From DASSKA01 sp963839365 (GTDB lineage: Bacteria > Actinomycetota > Actinomycetes > Propionibacteriales > Nocardioidaceae), in NCBI GenBank assembly GCA_963839365.1, contig CAWIUT010000009.1, positions 107,142 through 171,141 of the forward strand: a stretch of DNA of 64,000 nt, written 5' to 3'. The position numbers were made by a program, and so were the translations under genes. Below the pieces are notes generated by a model. That model was not told the DNA's origin and made no database searches. It was given only the letters and a program-made list of their open reading frames with translations. Below are positions 51,863 to 60,969 of the stretch, in pieces. How positions within the stretch are numbered: position 1 is the first letter of the stretch; the number at the start of each line of letters is the position of its first letter.

Positions 51863-52714
51863 ATGGGGCGCAGGGTGGAAGGTCGCCGGAGGAACGACGC
51901 CGGAGGACGCCGGCCGAACGGCGGGCGGGGTGCTCTCCAGGAACTGCTGACCGGGACCCACAGCCGCTACCCGGACTCCGGACGCGACGAGGCGTACACC
52001 CGCTCCTACCGCACGATCCGGCTGGTGGTCGGATGCCTCGGCGTCCTGCTCCCGGCGCTGCTGATCCTCGGAGAGGTCTACTACCTGCCCGGCCGAGTGC
52101 ACGTCCGCGGGTCGCTGAGCGCCTACTACCACACCCCGATGGGAGACGTCTTCGTCGGCGTGCTGTGCGTGATCGGCGTCCTGCTCGCGACGTACATGTC
52201 CGGCGAACCCAGGACCTGGGACTTCCGCGTCAGCCTGGTCGCCGGGGTCGCATGCCTCGGCGTCGTCTTCTTCCCCATGGCACGGACCGGCCTGCCGCCC
52301 GGCTCGCCGCCGTGCGGCACGCGGCCGGCACCTCCGGGCTGCTCGTTCGTCGAGCAGGCCCTGGGTGAGCAGCGCACCGCGGTGATCCACATGGCCTGCG
52401 CGGGGGTGTTCATCGTCTGCCTGATGGTGATGAGCCTGCTCTTCGCCGCCGGCCAGGTGCTGCCGGACACGGGCACGCGTGAGGCCCTCGGCCGCCGGCT
52501 GCGCCGTCCCGCTGCGTTCTGGACGCACACCGCCTGCGCGCTGGCGATCCTGGCCGGGGGACTCTGGGCCGGCCTGGGCGGGGTCTTCGGCCTGGACATC
52601 GGGGAGCTGCCCCCGATCTACGTGGGCGAGGTGGTCTGCGTCTGGGCCTTCGGCATCTCCTGGCTGCTCGCCGGGGTCTCGCTCACCGCTCCGGCGCGGT
52701 TCGGGCGGGGCTAG
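51863..52714 (+). CDS. Multi-pass membrane protein of unknown function (DUF998-like)
   Basis: 283 residues from ATG 51863 with GGGGG 6 bp upstream; an ATG at 51824 is in frame but unsupported. About six membrane segments after a basic N-terminus (RRVEGRRRNDAGGRR). Recognisable pieces: VRGSLSAYYHTPMGDVFVGVLCVIG, VVFFPMARTGLPPG and AVIHMACAGVFIVCLMVM. The SLSAYYHT segment and layout resemble DUF998-type proteins from memory. Two Cys in the loop PPCGTRPAPPGCS may form a disulfide outside the membrane. Function unknown. Confidence 0.7.
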   Translation: MGRRVEGRRRNDAGGRRPNGGRGALQELLTGTHSRYPDSGRDEAYTRSYRTIRLVVGCLGVLLPALLILGEVYYLPGRVHVRGSLSAYYHTPMGDVFVGVLCVIGVLLATYMSGEPRTWDFRVSLVAGVACLGVVFFPMARTGLPPGSPPCGTRPAPPGCSFVEQALGEQRTAVIHMACAGVFIVCLMVMSLLFAAGQVLPDTGTREALGRRLRRPAAFWTHTACALAILAGGLWAGLGGVFGLDIGELPPIYVGEVVCVWAFGISWLLAGVSLTAPARFGRG

Positions 52715-52832
52715 CCCGGCCGGACCCCACGGCCCCGCCGCGTGCGGGCGCAGCGAGGCGCCGTGGAAGGATGTGCGCCGGTCTTGGGCACCACGGACCG
52801 GCAACCGCACCACACACCTCAGGATGGCTTGG

Positions 52833-54797
52833 ATGACGCCCGACCCCACCGACCAGAGCGTCCGGAAGGGCACCGGCGGCTCGTCGCACGACACCTCCGC
52901 GACGTCGGCGGGCGGGTCCCGCGCGGGGACCGCGCTGGTCGTGGCGGCGCTCGGCGTGGTGTTCGGTGACATCGGGACCAGCCCGCTGTACGCGCTGCAG
53001 ACTGTGTTCAGCCTCGACAACGGCGCCGTGCGACCGACGCCGGGTGACGTCTACGGCGTCGTCTCGCTGATGTTCTGGAGCGCCACGCTCATCGTCACGG
53101 TCAAGTACGTCATGGTCCTGATGCGCGCCGACAACGACGGCGAGGGCGGCGTGATGGCCTTGGCGGCGCTGGCCCAGCGGCTCTACCGGGGCCGCGGACG
53201 GGCGCCGGTCCTGCTGGTGGTGGGCGTGGTGGGGGTCTCGCTGTTCTACGGCGACTCGGTGATCACCCCGGCCATCAGCGTGTTGTCGGCGGTGGAGGGC
53301 CTGCACGTCGCCGCCCCCAGCATCAGCCACCTGGTGCTTCCGGTCGCGGCGGTCATCTTGACCTGCCTGTTCGCGATCCAACGGTTCGGCACCGGTCGGG
53401 TCGGGCGCCTGTTCGGACCAGTGACGCTGGTCTGGTTCGGTGCCCTGGCCGTGGCGGGGCTCGGCAGCGTCGTGCAACACCCCGGCGTGCTGCGGGGTCT
53501 GTCGCCCACGTACGCCGTGACCTTCGTGGTCGCCCACCCGATCACCACCTTCATCGCGATGGGCGCGATCGTCCTGGTCATCACCGGCGCGGAGGCCCTC
53601 TACGCGGACATGGCTCACTTCGGCCGGATCCCGATCCGCCGCGCCTGGCTGTTCGTCGTACTCCCCGCGCTGACCCTCAACTACCTCGGTCAGGCCGCAC
53701 TCATCCTCGCCGACCCGCACGCGCGGAAGAACCCGTTCTTCCTGCTGCTGCCGGGGTGGGCCCAGCTCCCGATGGTGGTGCTGGCCACCGGCGCCACCGT
53801 GATCGCCAGCCAGGCGGTGATCTCCGGGGCCTTCTCCCTGTCCCGCCAGGCCATGCAGCTCGGCCTGGTCCCTCCGCTGACGGTGCACCAGACCTCCGAG
53901 CGCGAAGGCGGCCAGATCTACCTGCCGGCGGTCAACGCGCTGCTGTTCGTCGGGGTGCTGGCGGTCATGCTCACGTTCGGCTCGTCCCAGGCGCTGGCCA
54001 CGGCGTACGGCGTGTCGGTGACCGGTGCCCTGGTGGTGGACACCGGCCTGCTGCTGCTGGTGGCTCCGCTGCTGTGGCACTGGCGGCCCTGGAAGGTCCT
54101 CCTGGCCGGCCTCGCCTTCGGTGGCCTGGAGGTCACGTTCCTGGCGGCCAACCTGTCCAAGGTGATCCATGGCGGCTGGGTGCCGGTGCTCATCGCCCTC
54201 ACGGTGCTCACCGTCATGACCACCTGGCGGCGCGGGCGGAGCCTGGTGCTGAGCAACCGCCGGGAGAAGGAGGGGCCGCTGTCGGACTTCGTGGAACGGG
54301 TCCGGGCCGAGCGGGTGCGCCGGGTGCCCGGCGTCGGCATCTTCCCGCACCCCAGCAAGGACACCACCCCGCTGGCCCTGCGGGCCACCCTCGACCACCA
54401 CCACGTGCTGCACCGGGACGTGCTGATCGTGACGGTGCGTACCGTGAACGCCCCGCACGTGCCGCTGGACGAGGCGTTCGCCTACGACGACCTCGGGTAC
54501 GCCGACGACGGCATCCACCACCTCACCGTCCGGACCGGCTTCTCCGACGACTTCGACATGCCGCAGGCGTTGCGCGCCGCCCGGGCCATGAACGTGTTCG
54601 ATCTGCGGCGCGGAGACGACGAGCCGGTCTCCTACTTCCTGTCTCGAGGCGCGATCCGCGCCACCCACGCCCCCGGGATGGCGATGTGGCGCAAGAGACT
54701 GTTCGAGTTCCTGTCCCACAACGCCGCCAACCCGGCCGACCGCTTCGACCTGCCGCCCGAGCGCACCGTCACCATGGGCAGCGACATCGAGATCTGA
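52833..54797 (+). CDS. kup: Kup-type potassium uptake protein
   Basis: 654 residues from ATG 52833; the ATG at 52824 lies too close to the AGG ribosome site. About twelve membrane segments, then a ~180-residue cytoplasmic C-terminal domain. Signatures: VVAALGVVFGDIGTSPLYALQTVF, MRADNDGEGGVMALAAL, FYGDSVITPAISVLSAVEG, TGAEALYADMAHFG and VISGAFSLSRQAMQLG. Length and motifs are normal for Kup/HAK/KT proteins, proton-coupled potassium importers. Monocistronic as far as can be seen. Confidence 0.95.
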   Translation: MTPDPTDQSVRKGTGGSSHDTSATSAGGSRAGTALVVAALGVVFGDIGTSPLYALQTVFSLDNGAVRPTPGDVYGVVSLMFWSATLIVTVKYVMVLMRADNDGEGGVMALAALAQRLYRGRGRAPVLLVVGVVGVSLFYGDSVITPAISVLSAVEGLHVAAPSISHLVLPVAAVILTCLFAIQRFGTGRVGRLFGPVTLVWFGALAVAGLGSVVQHPGVLRGLSPTYAVTFVVAHPITTFIAMGAIVLVITGAEALYADMAHFGRIPIRRAWLFVVLPALTLNYLGQAALILADPHARKNPFFLLLPGWAQLPMVVLATGATVIASQAVISGAFSLSRQAMQLGLVPPLTVHQTSEREGGQIYLPAVNALLFVGVLAVMLTFGSSQALATAYGVSVTGALVVDTGLLLLVAPLLWHWRPWKVLLAGLAFGGLEVTFLAANLSKVIHGGWVPVLIALTVLTVMTTWRRGRSLVLSNRREKEGPLSDFVERVRAERVRRVPGVGIFPHPSKDTTPLALRATLDHHHVLHRDVLIVTVRTVNAPHVPLDEAFAYDDLGYADDGIHHLTVRTGFSDDFDMPQALRAARAMNVFDLRRGDDEPVSYFLSRGAIRATHAPGMAMWRKRLFEFLSHNAANPADRFDLPPERTVTMGSDIEI

Positions 54798-54947
54798 CCG
54801 GGCGGCCACGCCGGCTCACGTGCGCCGCTCTGGCCCCTGCACAGCAAGTTGCAGGGCCCCATCGGCGCAGGTGCGAGGTTGTGGCCCTCGATCCGAGCCC
54901 GGGAAGGCGCGCGCACCTGTGGACGAGCGACGCACGGCGCGGAAGAG

Positions 54948-55436
54948 ATGCCCGATGACGGGCACCGCTACGAGCTCATCGACGGCACCCTGGTCGTGAC
55001 GCCTGCTCCCTGCGTCCCGCACCAGCTGGTCGTCGGCCGGCTGTACCTGCTCCTGACCGAGGCGTGTCCCGAGGACCTGCAGGTCCTGCTGTTGCCAGTC
55101 GACGTCGCGCTGGACGAGCACACCGTGCTCCAGCCGGACGTGCTGGTGGCGCGCAAGACCGATCTCACCAAACGTGACCTCCCGGCCGCGCCGGTGCTGG
55201 CCGTGGAGGTGCTGTCCGCCAGCACCCGCAGGGTGGACCTGACCTTGAAACGGTCGCGCTTGGAGGCGGCCGGCTGCGCGTCGTACTGGGTGGTCGACCC
55301 CGACAAGCCGTCGGTGACGGTCTGGCAGCTGCGGGACGAGGCGTACGTCGAGGTGGCGCACCTCGTGGGCGAGGAGCAGGTCGACCTCGCCGCGCCGTCC
55401 CCCGTCACCTTCGTCCCGACCGAGCTGGTCAGCTGA
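54948..55436 (+). CDS. Uma2 family (DUF820) endonuclease-like protein, N-terminally short
   Basis: 162 residues from ATG 54948. The fold is the PD-(D/E)XK-like Uma2 domain: MPDDGHRYELIDGTLVVTP, VDVALDEHTVLQPDVLVARK (catalytic Asp region), VLAVEVLSASTRRVDLTLKRS (Glu and Lys) and YWVVDPDKPSVTVWQL. The paralogue at 63513 has ~20 extra N-terminal residues (LPRGRALTRSDLEQ...) that are absent here; upstream sequence in this frame is unrelated. Residues of the catalytic core remain. True function of Uma2 proteins is not well established. Confidence 0.75.
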   Translation: MPDDGHRYELIDGTLVVTPAPCVPHQLVVGRLYLLLTEACPEDLQVLLLPVDVALDEHTVLQPDVLVARKTDLTKRDLPAAPVLAVEVLSASTRRVDLTLKRSRLEAAGCASYWVVDPDKPSVTVWQLRDEAYVEVAHLVGEEQVDLAAPSPVTFVPTELVS

Positions 55437-55530
55437 AGGTTGCGCCGGACAGGCTCCGGGCCGGGTCGATGCCGTTGCCGTCCGCGTCGGGAGCCCGACC
55501 GGGTGCTGTCCGAGGCGGTCGCCGTTCCTG

Positions 55531-55554
55531 TGGCGGGCCACCGGCGTCCCGCCA
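55531..55554. terminator. Hairpin between convergent genes
   Basis: TGGCGGG (55531-55537) pairs exactly with CCCGCCA (55548-55554) across a 10-base loop, between the Uma2 gene and the convergent amidohydrolase gene. No U-run follows, as is common in high-GC actinobacteria. Confidence 0.45.
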
Positions 55555-55589
55555 CGCTGGTCGCCTGGTCCTCGGCACTCTGCAGCCGT

Positions 55590-56717
55590 TCAGGCTGCGT
55601 CGAGCCGGTAGACCCTTCGCGCGTTGCCGCGGGCGATCAGGTGCGCGAGCCGGCGTGCGTCGGAAGCGGTGAGCACGTCGTCGGCCAGCCAGCCGTCGAG
55701 CAGCCGGCCGAGAGCGTCCCGGAACAGCACCGCGCCGAGGTGGTGCAGCTCCGCGAGGCCGAACCCGTCGGAGGCGTAGAGCAGCGACCCGAACGGCGCC
55801 AGCTCCAGCGTCTCGGCCAGTACGGCGGAGGCACGGGGCCCGAGATGGTTGACGGCCAGGCTCACGTCCAGCACCACCTTGCCGAACACGCCGGCCAGGT
55901 AGGCGGCCTGCCGGTGATAGGGGTAGCAGTGCAGCAGCACCACCGTCGGGGCGCCGGCGGGGAGGGCGCGCAAGAGCGGGGTCAGCAGCGAGGGGTCGGC
56001 GCGGTGCAGGGTCACGTCGCTGTCGCCGAACCCGGCGTGCACCTGCAGCGGCCGGTCCAGCCCGACGCAGCACCAGACCGCGTGGGCGATCAGGGTGGGG
56101 TCGTCCAGCCGGACCCGGCCGGTCCGCTCGCACCGGGCCAGCCAGCCATCGGCCGCGCGGCGCACCTCGGTCGCGGTCGGGGCCGTGTCGGGCAGGTCCA
56201 GCCCGACCCGGTAGGCGGCCACCGTCTTGAAGGCGACCGACCGGGCGGCACGCTCGGCCAGTGCCTCCCCGACGGCCGCGCCGAGCTTGTCCGCGTTCGC
56301 GCCGCCGAGGGCGAGCTGCTCCACCACGTGCTCGACCCGGGTCACCTCGCGGACCATGGCCCCGGACAGCGCGGCGAGCTCGTCCAGGCCGCACAGGCCG
56401 GGCCAGGACAACCCGGTGTCGACCAGCAGCTCGCCGGCCCCGCAGGCGCGCAACAGCCGGCCGGACGCCTCCCGGGCCCCCAGCTCGGCCCGCCGCGCCA
56501 GGTAAGCGTCGGGGTCCGCGTGCGCGGGGAGGCCGAGCAGCGGCGCGCACCACCGCCGCAGCGCGAGACCGGCCTGGGTGTCGAGCTGCGCCGGCGCGCG
56601 GCTGCGGGCCTCGGTGAGCAGCTCCGCGAAGCCGGGCCGGTCCAGGTCGTCGAGCACCACCGGGTGGCAGTGCTGGTCCACCAGCGGGATCTCGGCGAGC
56701 TCCTCGGCGATGGTCAT
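55590..56717 (-). CDS. Amidohydrolase (FluG N-terminal / amidohydrolase-2 type)
   Basis: 375 residues starting TIAEELAEIPLVDQHCHPVVL, with the HxH metal motif at residues ~16-18. Further segments RPLQVHAGFGDSDVTLHRADP, TVVLLHCYPYHRQAAYLAGVF and LLYASDGFGLAELHHLG supply the remaining His and Asp ligands. It follows a glutamine-synthetase-like gene with a 1-bp gap. In fungal FluG these two domains are fused; here they are separate but coupled genes. It may release the product of a glutamylated amine or a related amide; inferred from context. Confidence 0.85.
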   Translation of the reverse strand: MTIAEELAEIPLVDQHCHPVVLDDLDRPGFAELLTEARSRAPAQLDTQAGLALRRWCAPLLGLPAHADPDAYLARRAELGAREASGRLLRACGAGELLVDTGLSWPGLCGLDELAALSGAMVREVTRVEHVVEQLALGGANADKLGAAVGEALAERAARSVAFKTVAAYRVGLDLPDTAPTATEVRRAADGWLARCERTGRVRLDDPTLIAHAVWCCVGLDRPLQVHAGFGDSDVTLHRADPSLLTPLLRALPAGAPTVVLLHCYPYHRQAAYLAGVFGKVVLDVSLAVNHLGPRASAVLAETLELAPFGSLLYASDGFGLAELHHLGAVLFRDALGRLLDGWLADDVLTASDARRLAHLIARGNARRVYRLDAA

Positions 56718-56718
56718 G

Positions 56719-58095
56719 TCAGTAGCGCCAGCGGGTGGCGGCGGCCACCTGGTCGGGCGTGTGGCCGGCGAACAGCCCGATCTCGGCGCGGCGGACGGCG
56801 ACGAACGCGTCGTACAGCCACTCGCCCATCGCCTCCCTCAGCAGGGAGCTCTTCTCGAGGCTGGCGAGCGACTCCTCCGGGGTCTCGGGCAGCCGCTCGA
56901 CAGCGAGTCGCTCCAGCTCCTCGTGCCCCAGGGCGGCCGGGTCACCGACGACCTCCGGGGGCAGGCTCAGTGCCTTGCCCAGTGACGCCAGGCCGACGGC
57001 CAGCACGGCACCGACCAGCAGGTACGGGTTTGCGCTGGCGTCGAAGCACTTCAGCTCCACGTTGGCAGCGGTCCGGGCCTCCCCGGAGGACCCGGTGATC
57101 AGCCGCAAGGCGGCCTCCCGGTTCTCCCGGCCCCAGCAGCGGAACACCCCGGCCCAGTGCGAGGGCAGCAGCCGCAGCTGGCTGGCGACGCTCGGGGCCC
57201 CGATGCCGCACAGCGCCGGCAGCGCGTCCAGCAGGCCGGCGAGCAACGACTCCCCCTCGGTGGTCATCGCGTACCGGCCGGACCCGCCGGCGAGCAGGTT
57301 GCCGCCGTCGCGGTGCAGCGAGACGTGCAGGTGCTGACCGTTGCCGACCTCTCCGGCGACGACCGAGGGCGCGAACGAGGCGGCGATGCCGTGCCGTTGG
57401 GACACCGCGCGCACCGTCTCCCGGACCAGCAGCAGCTCGTCGGCGGCCCCGACCGGGTCGCGCGGCGCCGTGGACACCTCGAACTGGCCGGCGGCGTACT
57501 CCGGGTGCAGCTGCAGCACGTCGACCGACTCCGCGGCAAGAACGGTCAGGATGTCGCGGCAGTAGTTCGAGAGCTCTACGATGCGAGTCATCCCGTACGC
57601 CGGTCCGGCGCAGGCCGGGACGAACCGCTCGCCCTGCTCGGACCCCACCGCCCACTCGACCTCGAAACCCATCCGGACCTCGACACCCGCGGCGGCCGCC
57701 TGCGCCGCCATCCTGCGGGCGAAGCTGCGCTGGCAGCCGGGGTGCTCCTCGCCGTCCTGCGTGAACCGGTCGACGGGCGCCCACGCCCACCCCGGCTGCG
57801 CTGCCAGCGGCACCATCCGGTCCAGGTCCGGGTACAACCTGAGGTCACCGCCCGGACCACCGGCCAGGCGTCCACTGGTGACGCTGTCGTCGACGCAGAA
57901 CACGTCGAACACCGGCGACATCCCCACCCCCCAGGCAGCGGCGTGGTCGAGGCCGCGGAGCGGGATCGCCTTCACCCGGGTGATGCCGGCGTTGTCGACA
58001 TAGCTCAGCGCGACGGCCTCGACCCCTTCCGCGGCGAGCAACGACCCGACCGAGCGGGCCTGCTCCTCCCGCGCCTCGCGCCACACACCGTCCAC
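56719..58095 (-). CDS. Glutamine synthetase-like gamma-glutamyl-amine ligase
   Basis: 458 residues from a GTG start. The N-terminal beta-grasp domain is shortened (VEAVALSYVDNAGITRVKAIPLRGL). The catalytic domain has Glu ligands in RMGFEVEWAV and LQLHPEYAAGQFEVS, His in NGQHLHVSLH, and Arg in RLLPSHWAGVFRCWGRENREAA; the family signature around NVELKCFDASANPYL is present. It belongs to the GSIII/PuuA/IpuC/FluG-type group that ligates glutamate to an amine rather than ammonia. The APC permease upstream would import the amine and the amidohydrolase downstream would process the conjugate. Confidence 0.85.
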   Translation of the reverse strand: MDGVWREAREEQARSVGSLLAAEGVEAVALSYVDNAGITRVKAIPLRGLDHAAAWGVGMSPVFDVFCVDDSVTSGRLAGGPGGDLRLYPDLDRMVPLAAQPGWAWAPVDRFTQDGEEHPGCQRSFARRMAAQAAAAGVEVRMGFEVEWAVGSEQGERFVPACAGPAYGMTRIVELSNYCRDILTVLAAESVDVLQLHPEYAAGQFEVSTAPRDPVGAADELLLVRETVRAVSQRHGIAASFAPSVVAGEVGNGQHLHVSLHRDGGNLLAGGSGRYAMTTEGESLLAGLLDALPALCGIGAPSVASQLRLLPSHWAGVFRCWGRENREAALRLITGSSGEARTAANVELKCFDASANPYLLVGAVLAVGLASLGKALSLPPEVVGDPAALGHEELERLAVERLPETPEESLASLEKSSLLREAMGEWLYDAFVAVRRAEIGLFAGHTPDQVAAATRWRY

Positions 58096-58113
58096 GGCTG
58101 CTCCGTCGTCCGG

Positions 58114-59667
58114 TCAGGCGGCCGAGACCGGGCGCGGTCTGGCGGCGTGTGCGGTCCGACGCCCCACCAGGTAGAGAACCACCGCCACCAGCAAGGACAC
58201 GACCGCGATGCCGGCGACCAGGTAGAACCAGGTGCCGAACGCGATCTGTGCGCCGGCGATGGTCACCGAGCCCTGGTCGTTGGGGATCAGCGGTGTCCAC
58301 GAGCCGCTCAGCGTGGCGATGATGCCGACCAGGGTGGCCAGCCCGCCCAGCAGCGCGCTGACGTAGAACACGGCCGGGTGGGCGAGCCGGGTGGCCTGGT
58401 ACTGCGGCAGGAACCGGCGGATGATGATCACCACGTCGATGAACAAGATCACCATCGAGATGCACCAGATCACGGTCACCGCGGCCTGGAGCACGTCGTA
58501 CACCTTGGTCTGGATGTCGATCGGCGTGCCGCCGCCGACACTGAACGACGGGAGTACGACGAACGCGACCAGCGTGAACAGCACGGCGATGGCCGTCTGC
58601 ACCCACACCGCGTTGCTGGGCACCCGGTGCTTGTTCACCCGGCCCATCGACTCCGGGAGCCGCTTGTCGAGCCCGGACACGAACACCAGCCGCGCGAACG
58701 AGTAGTTGTACACCACGGTGATGAACAGGAAGAACGCCGCGAAGATCGCCGCGACCAGCTTGCCGGCCCAGCCGGCCAGCCCGATGCTCACCGCCTGCAC
58801 CAGCCCGGTGATCTGCGCCGACGACCCGTTCGCGGCGGGGACGGTCACCATCACCGCCCAGGTGGCCAGCAGGTAGGCGAGCATCACCACGACCGAGCCC
58901 CACAGCAGGTAGCGGGTGATCGAGCGGGTGTGCTTGATCTCCACACCCATGTTGAGCGGGACCTCGACACCGAGCAGCGCCAGGATGACCAGGCCGAAGA
59001 AGCTCCAGTTGGCCAGGTTGATGCCCGAGCCCGAGGACGGCGCCCACGCCGACCAGTTCCAGGGGTCGGTGACCGCCGCCTGCCCACCGGCGACGTACAC
59101 CAGGCCGGCGATGAACACCAGCGCGATGGCCAGCCCGTAGAGCACGAAGATCACGTTGACCAGGTTCTGGGTGAGCCGGAACCGCTGGATGGCCAGGAAC
59201 GCCGACAGCACGATGAACCCGATGATGATCAGCCCCTGCACCTGCACGCCGGCGGCTCCGATGCTCGAGGGGAACAGGTAGTCGAGGAAGCTGAGCACCA
59301 CGGTGCCGGTGGCCACCATCACCAGCACGCCCGGCCACCAGGCACAGAAGCCGGCGAAGAACCCCCAGAAGGACCCGAACGCCTTCTGGGTCCACAGGTA
59401 GATGGAGCCTTCGCCGGGGAACATCAGCCCCAGCTGGCCGGTGACGATCGCGCCGGGTATCAGGAACACCAGGAAGCCGAGCAGCCACCAGCCGAACGCG
59501 GCCGGTCCGGCGCTCTGGATCACCGCTGCGTTGGTGATGAACAGGACGATCGAGACGAAGATCGCCACCATGTCGAACGAGTTGAGCACCTTCGGCAGCA
59601 TGCCGCCGGCCACTCGCTCGGAGAGAAGTTCGCTTTGCGACCCCGGTCGCGCGCCCACATCAGTCAT
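58114..59667 (-). CDS. APC-family permease (amine/amino acid)
   Basis: 517 residues with about 12 membrane segments. Key regions: PAAFGWWLLGFLVFLIPGAIVTGQLGLMFPGEGSIYLWTQKAFGSFWGFF in pieces, VFVSGLDKRLPESMGRVNKHRVPSNAVWVQ. A Gly/Ala-rich TVPAANGSSAQITGLVQAV loop is unusual but open. First gene of the GS-like/amidohydrolase operon (18 bp upstream of the GS-like gene), so it probably imports the amine to be glutamylated. Confidence 0.9.
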   Translation of the reverse strand: MTDVGARPGSQSELLSERVAGGMLPKVLNSFDMVAIFVSIVLFITNAAVIQSAGPAAFGWWLLGFLVFLIPGAIVTGQLGLMFPGEGSIYLWTQKAFGSFWGFFAGFCAWWPGVLVMVATGTVVLSFLDYLFPSSIGAAGVQVQGLIIIGFIVLSAFLAIQRFRLTQNLVNVIFVLYGLAIALVFIAGLVYVAGGQAAVTDPWNWSAWAPSSGSGINLANWSFFGLVILALLGVEVPLNMGVEIKHTRSITRYLLWGSVVVMLAYLLATWAVMVTVPAANGSSAQITGLVQAVSIGLAGWAGKLVAAIFAAFFLFITVVYNYSFARLVFVSGLDKRLPESMGRVNKHRVPSNAVWVQTAIAVLFTLVAFVVLPSFSVGGGTPIDIQTKVYDVLQAAVTVIWCISMVILFIDVVIIIRRFLPQYQATRLAHPAVFYVSALLGGLATLVGIIATLSGSWTPLIPNDQGSVTIAGAQIAFGTWFYLVAGIAVVSLLVAVVLYLVGRRTAHAARPRPVSAA

Positions 59668-59825
59668 CGGACGCTCCTTCCGAACGGCACCAGGCTAAGT
59701 CCGCTCCCCCGCCCCGGCAACGGTCCGGGAAGCCGTCCTTCGACGGCCCGAGGAGCAGGGTTTGCCGCGAAGTGGGTACGGGGCGGGCGGCCAGCGACAT
59801 GCCCCGACCGGAAGGAGCAACGATC

Positions 59826-60191
59826 ATGGCGGTGACCAGCTTCCAGGACCTCCCGCTCGCCGACCGGGACCGCGAGTGGGACGGCGCCGCGGCGGAGAAG
59901 CGGGTGCGCAAGTGGGCCGACGCCGAGGACGAGCCGAACGAGCAGTACCGCGACGCGCACGTCTGGTACGACGCCGACAAGAAGGACAACTTCACGGCCT
60001 ACAAGCTGCTGATCACCGACGTCATCGACGGTGACCTCAAGGTGGTGCCGCGCGGCCTGATGGCCTCGGGCAACATCATGCAGGGCGGCCGCGGCGGGGT
60101 GGACCTGCCCAAGGACGACATCGACCGGGTGAAGAGCCACCTCGCGAAGTACTACAAGAAGATGGGCGACACGGCTCCTTGGGAGGAGTGA
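59826..60191 (+). CDS. 121-residue protein with a phage-type DNA-associated domain
   Basis: ATG 59826 with GGAAGGAG 7 bp upstream. The N-terminal half is highly charged (DREWDGAAAEKRVRKWADAEDEPNEQYRDAHVW in pieces). The C-terminal half, ITDVIDGDLKVVPRGLMASGNIMQG, GVDLPKDDIDRVKSHLAKYY, resembles from memory a short region found in phage prohead-protease or capsid-associated proteins and in free-standing actinobacterial proteins. No phage genes are nearby. Single gene, divergent from the APC/GS operon, ended by a strong hairpin. Function unknown. Confidence 0.7.
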   Translation: MAVTSFQDLPLADRDREWDGAAAEKRVRKWADAEDEPNEQYRDAHVWYDADKKDNFTAYKLLITDVIDGDLKVVPRGLMASGNIMQGGRGGVDLPKDDIDRVKSHLAKYYKKMGDTAPWEE

Positions 60192-60198
60192 GGGCCGG

Positions 60199-60232
60199 CT
60201 CTGCTGTCAGCGGATCCTGACGGTGTGCAGAG
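60199..60232. terminator. Bidirectional hairpin terminator
   Basis: CTCTGC (60199-60204) pairs with GCAGAG (60227-60232), and GTCAG (60206-60210) with CTGAC (60217-60221) inside it, giving a stacked two-part stem between two convergent genes. Confidence 0.65.
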
Positions 60233-60258
60233 CGCCCAGGCCATGAGGCGTGCAGCGC

Positions 60259-60897
60259 TCAACGGGTGATGGTCACGTGCAGCGCGGACTCACCCTGCTC
60301 CAGCTTCGTGACGCGGTAGCGCCGGGCGACCTCGGGCACATTGCCCTCCCAGAGCCGCTCGCCCTCCCCGAGCAGAGTCGGGGTGACGGCCAGGTGCAGG
60401 TGGTCGACCAGCCCTTCGTGCAGGAAGGCGCGGAGCGTGGCGACGCCTCCGCCGAGCCGGACGTCCCGCCCCGCGGCAGCCTCGGTCGCCCGGTCGAGGA
60501 CCTGCCGCGGCGAGCCCTGGACGAAGTGGAAGGTGGTGCCGCCGCCCATCACCAGCGGTGCGCGTCGGTGATGGGTGAGGACGAAGACGTCGGTGTGGTA
60601 CGGCGGTTCGTCTCCCCACCAGCCGCGCCACGAGTCGTCCGGCCACGGGCCGCGCACCGGGCCGAACATGTTGCGGCCGATGATCCAGGCGCCGAGGTTC
60701 TGCGTGCTGTGCAGCATGTACTGGTGGTCGACAGCCTCCGAGCCGCCGGTCTGCCCGACCATCTCGCGTCCGGCCCGGGTGCCGAAGATCCACTCGTGCA
60801 GCTTTTCGGCGCCCTCCCCGAGCGGGGCTTCCAGGGTTTGCCGCGGGCCGGCCCCGAACCCGTCGACCGAGATGGAGAAGCAGTGCACGCGCAGCAT
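60259..60897 (-). CDS. Dihydrofolate reductase / RibD C-terminal family protein
   Basis: 212 residues. RibD_C fold: LRVHCFSISVDGFGAG at the start, LGAWIIGRNMFGPVRGPW (NADPH-binding GRxMF-type motif), DVFVLTHHRRAPLVMGGGTTFHFV, and VRLGGGVATLRAFLHEGLVDHLHLAVTPTLLGEGERLW. These free-standing proteins reduce unknown substrates with NADPH and are usually annotated as DHFR-family. Convergent with the 121-residue gene; no operon partner. Confidence 0.88.
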   Translation of the reverse strand: MLRVHCFSISVDGFGAGPRQTLEAPLGEGAEKLHEWIFGTRAGREMVGQTGGSEAVDHQYMLHSTQNLGAWIIGRNMFGPVRGPWPDDSWRGWWGDEPPYHTDVFVLTHHRRAPLVMGGGTTFHFVQGSPRQVLDRATEAAAGRDVRLGGGVATLRAFLHEGLVDHLHLAVTPTLLGEGERLWEGNVPEVARRYRVTKLEQGESALHVTITR

Positions 60898-60969
60898 GTC
60901 GTCGCCCTACTCGCCGCGGCCCATGCCGCGTCCCCCTTCACCCATGGGCTCATCGTAGAGCGACCGGGC

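Noticed and set aside
52683..54809. 708-codon open frame on the minus strand
   Set aside because: Antisense to kup; same shadow composition.
59774..59779. GGGTAC as a SigB/SigF-type -10 before the 121-residue gene
   Set aside because: The only GTTT-like -35 lies 10 bp upstream, too close for this promoter class.
57157..59835. 892-codon open frame on the plus strand
   Set aside because: Antisense to the GS-like and APC permease genes; repetitive Gln/Asp/His/Arg composition typical of a shadow frame.
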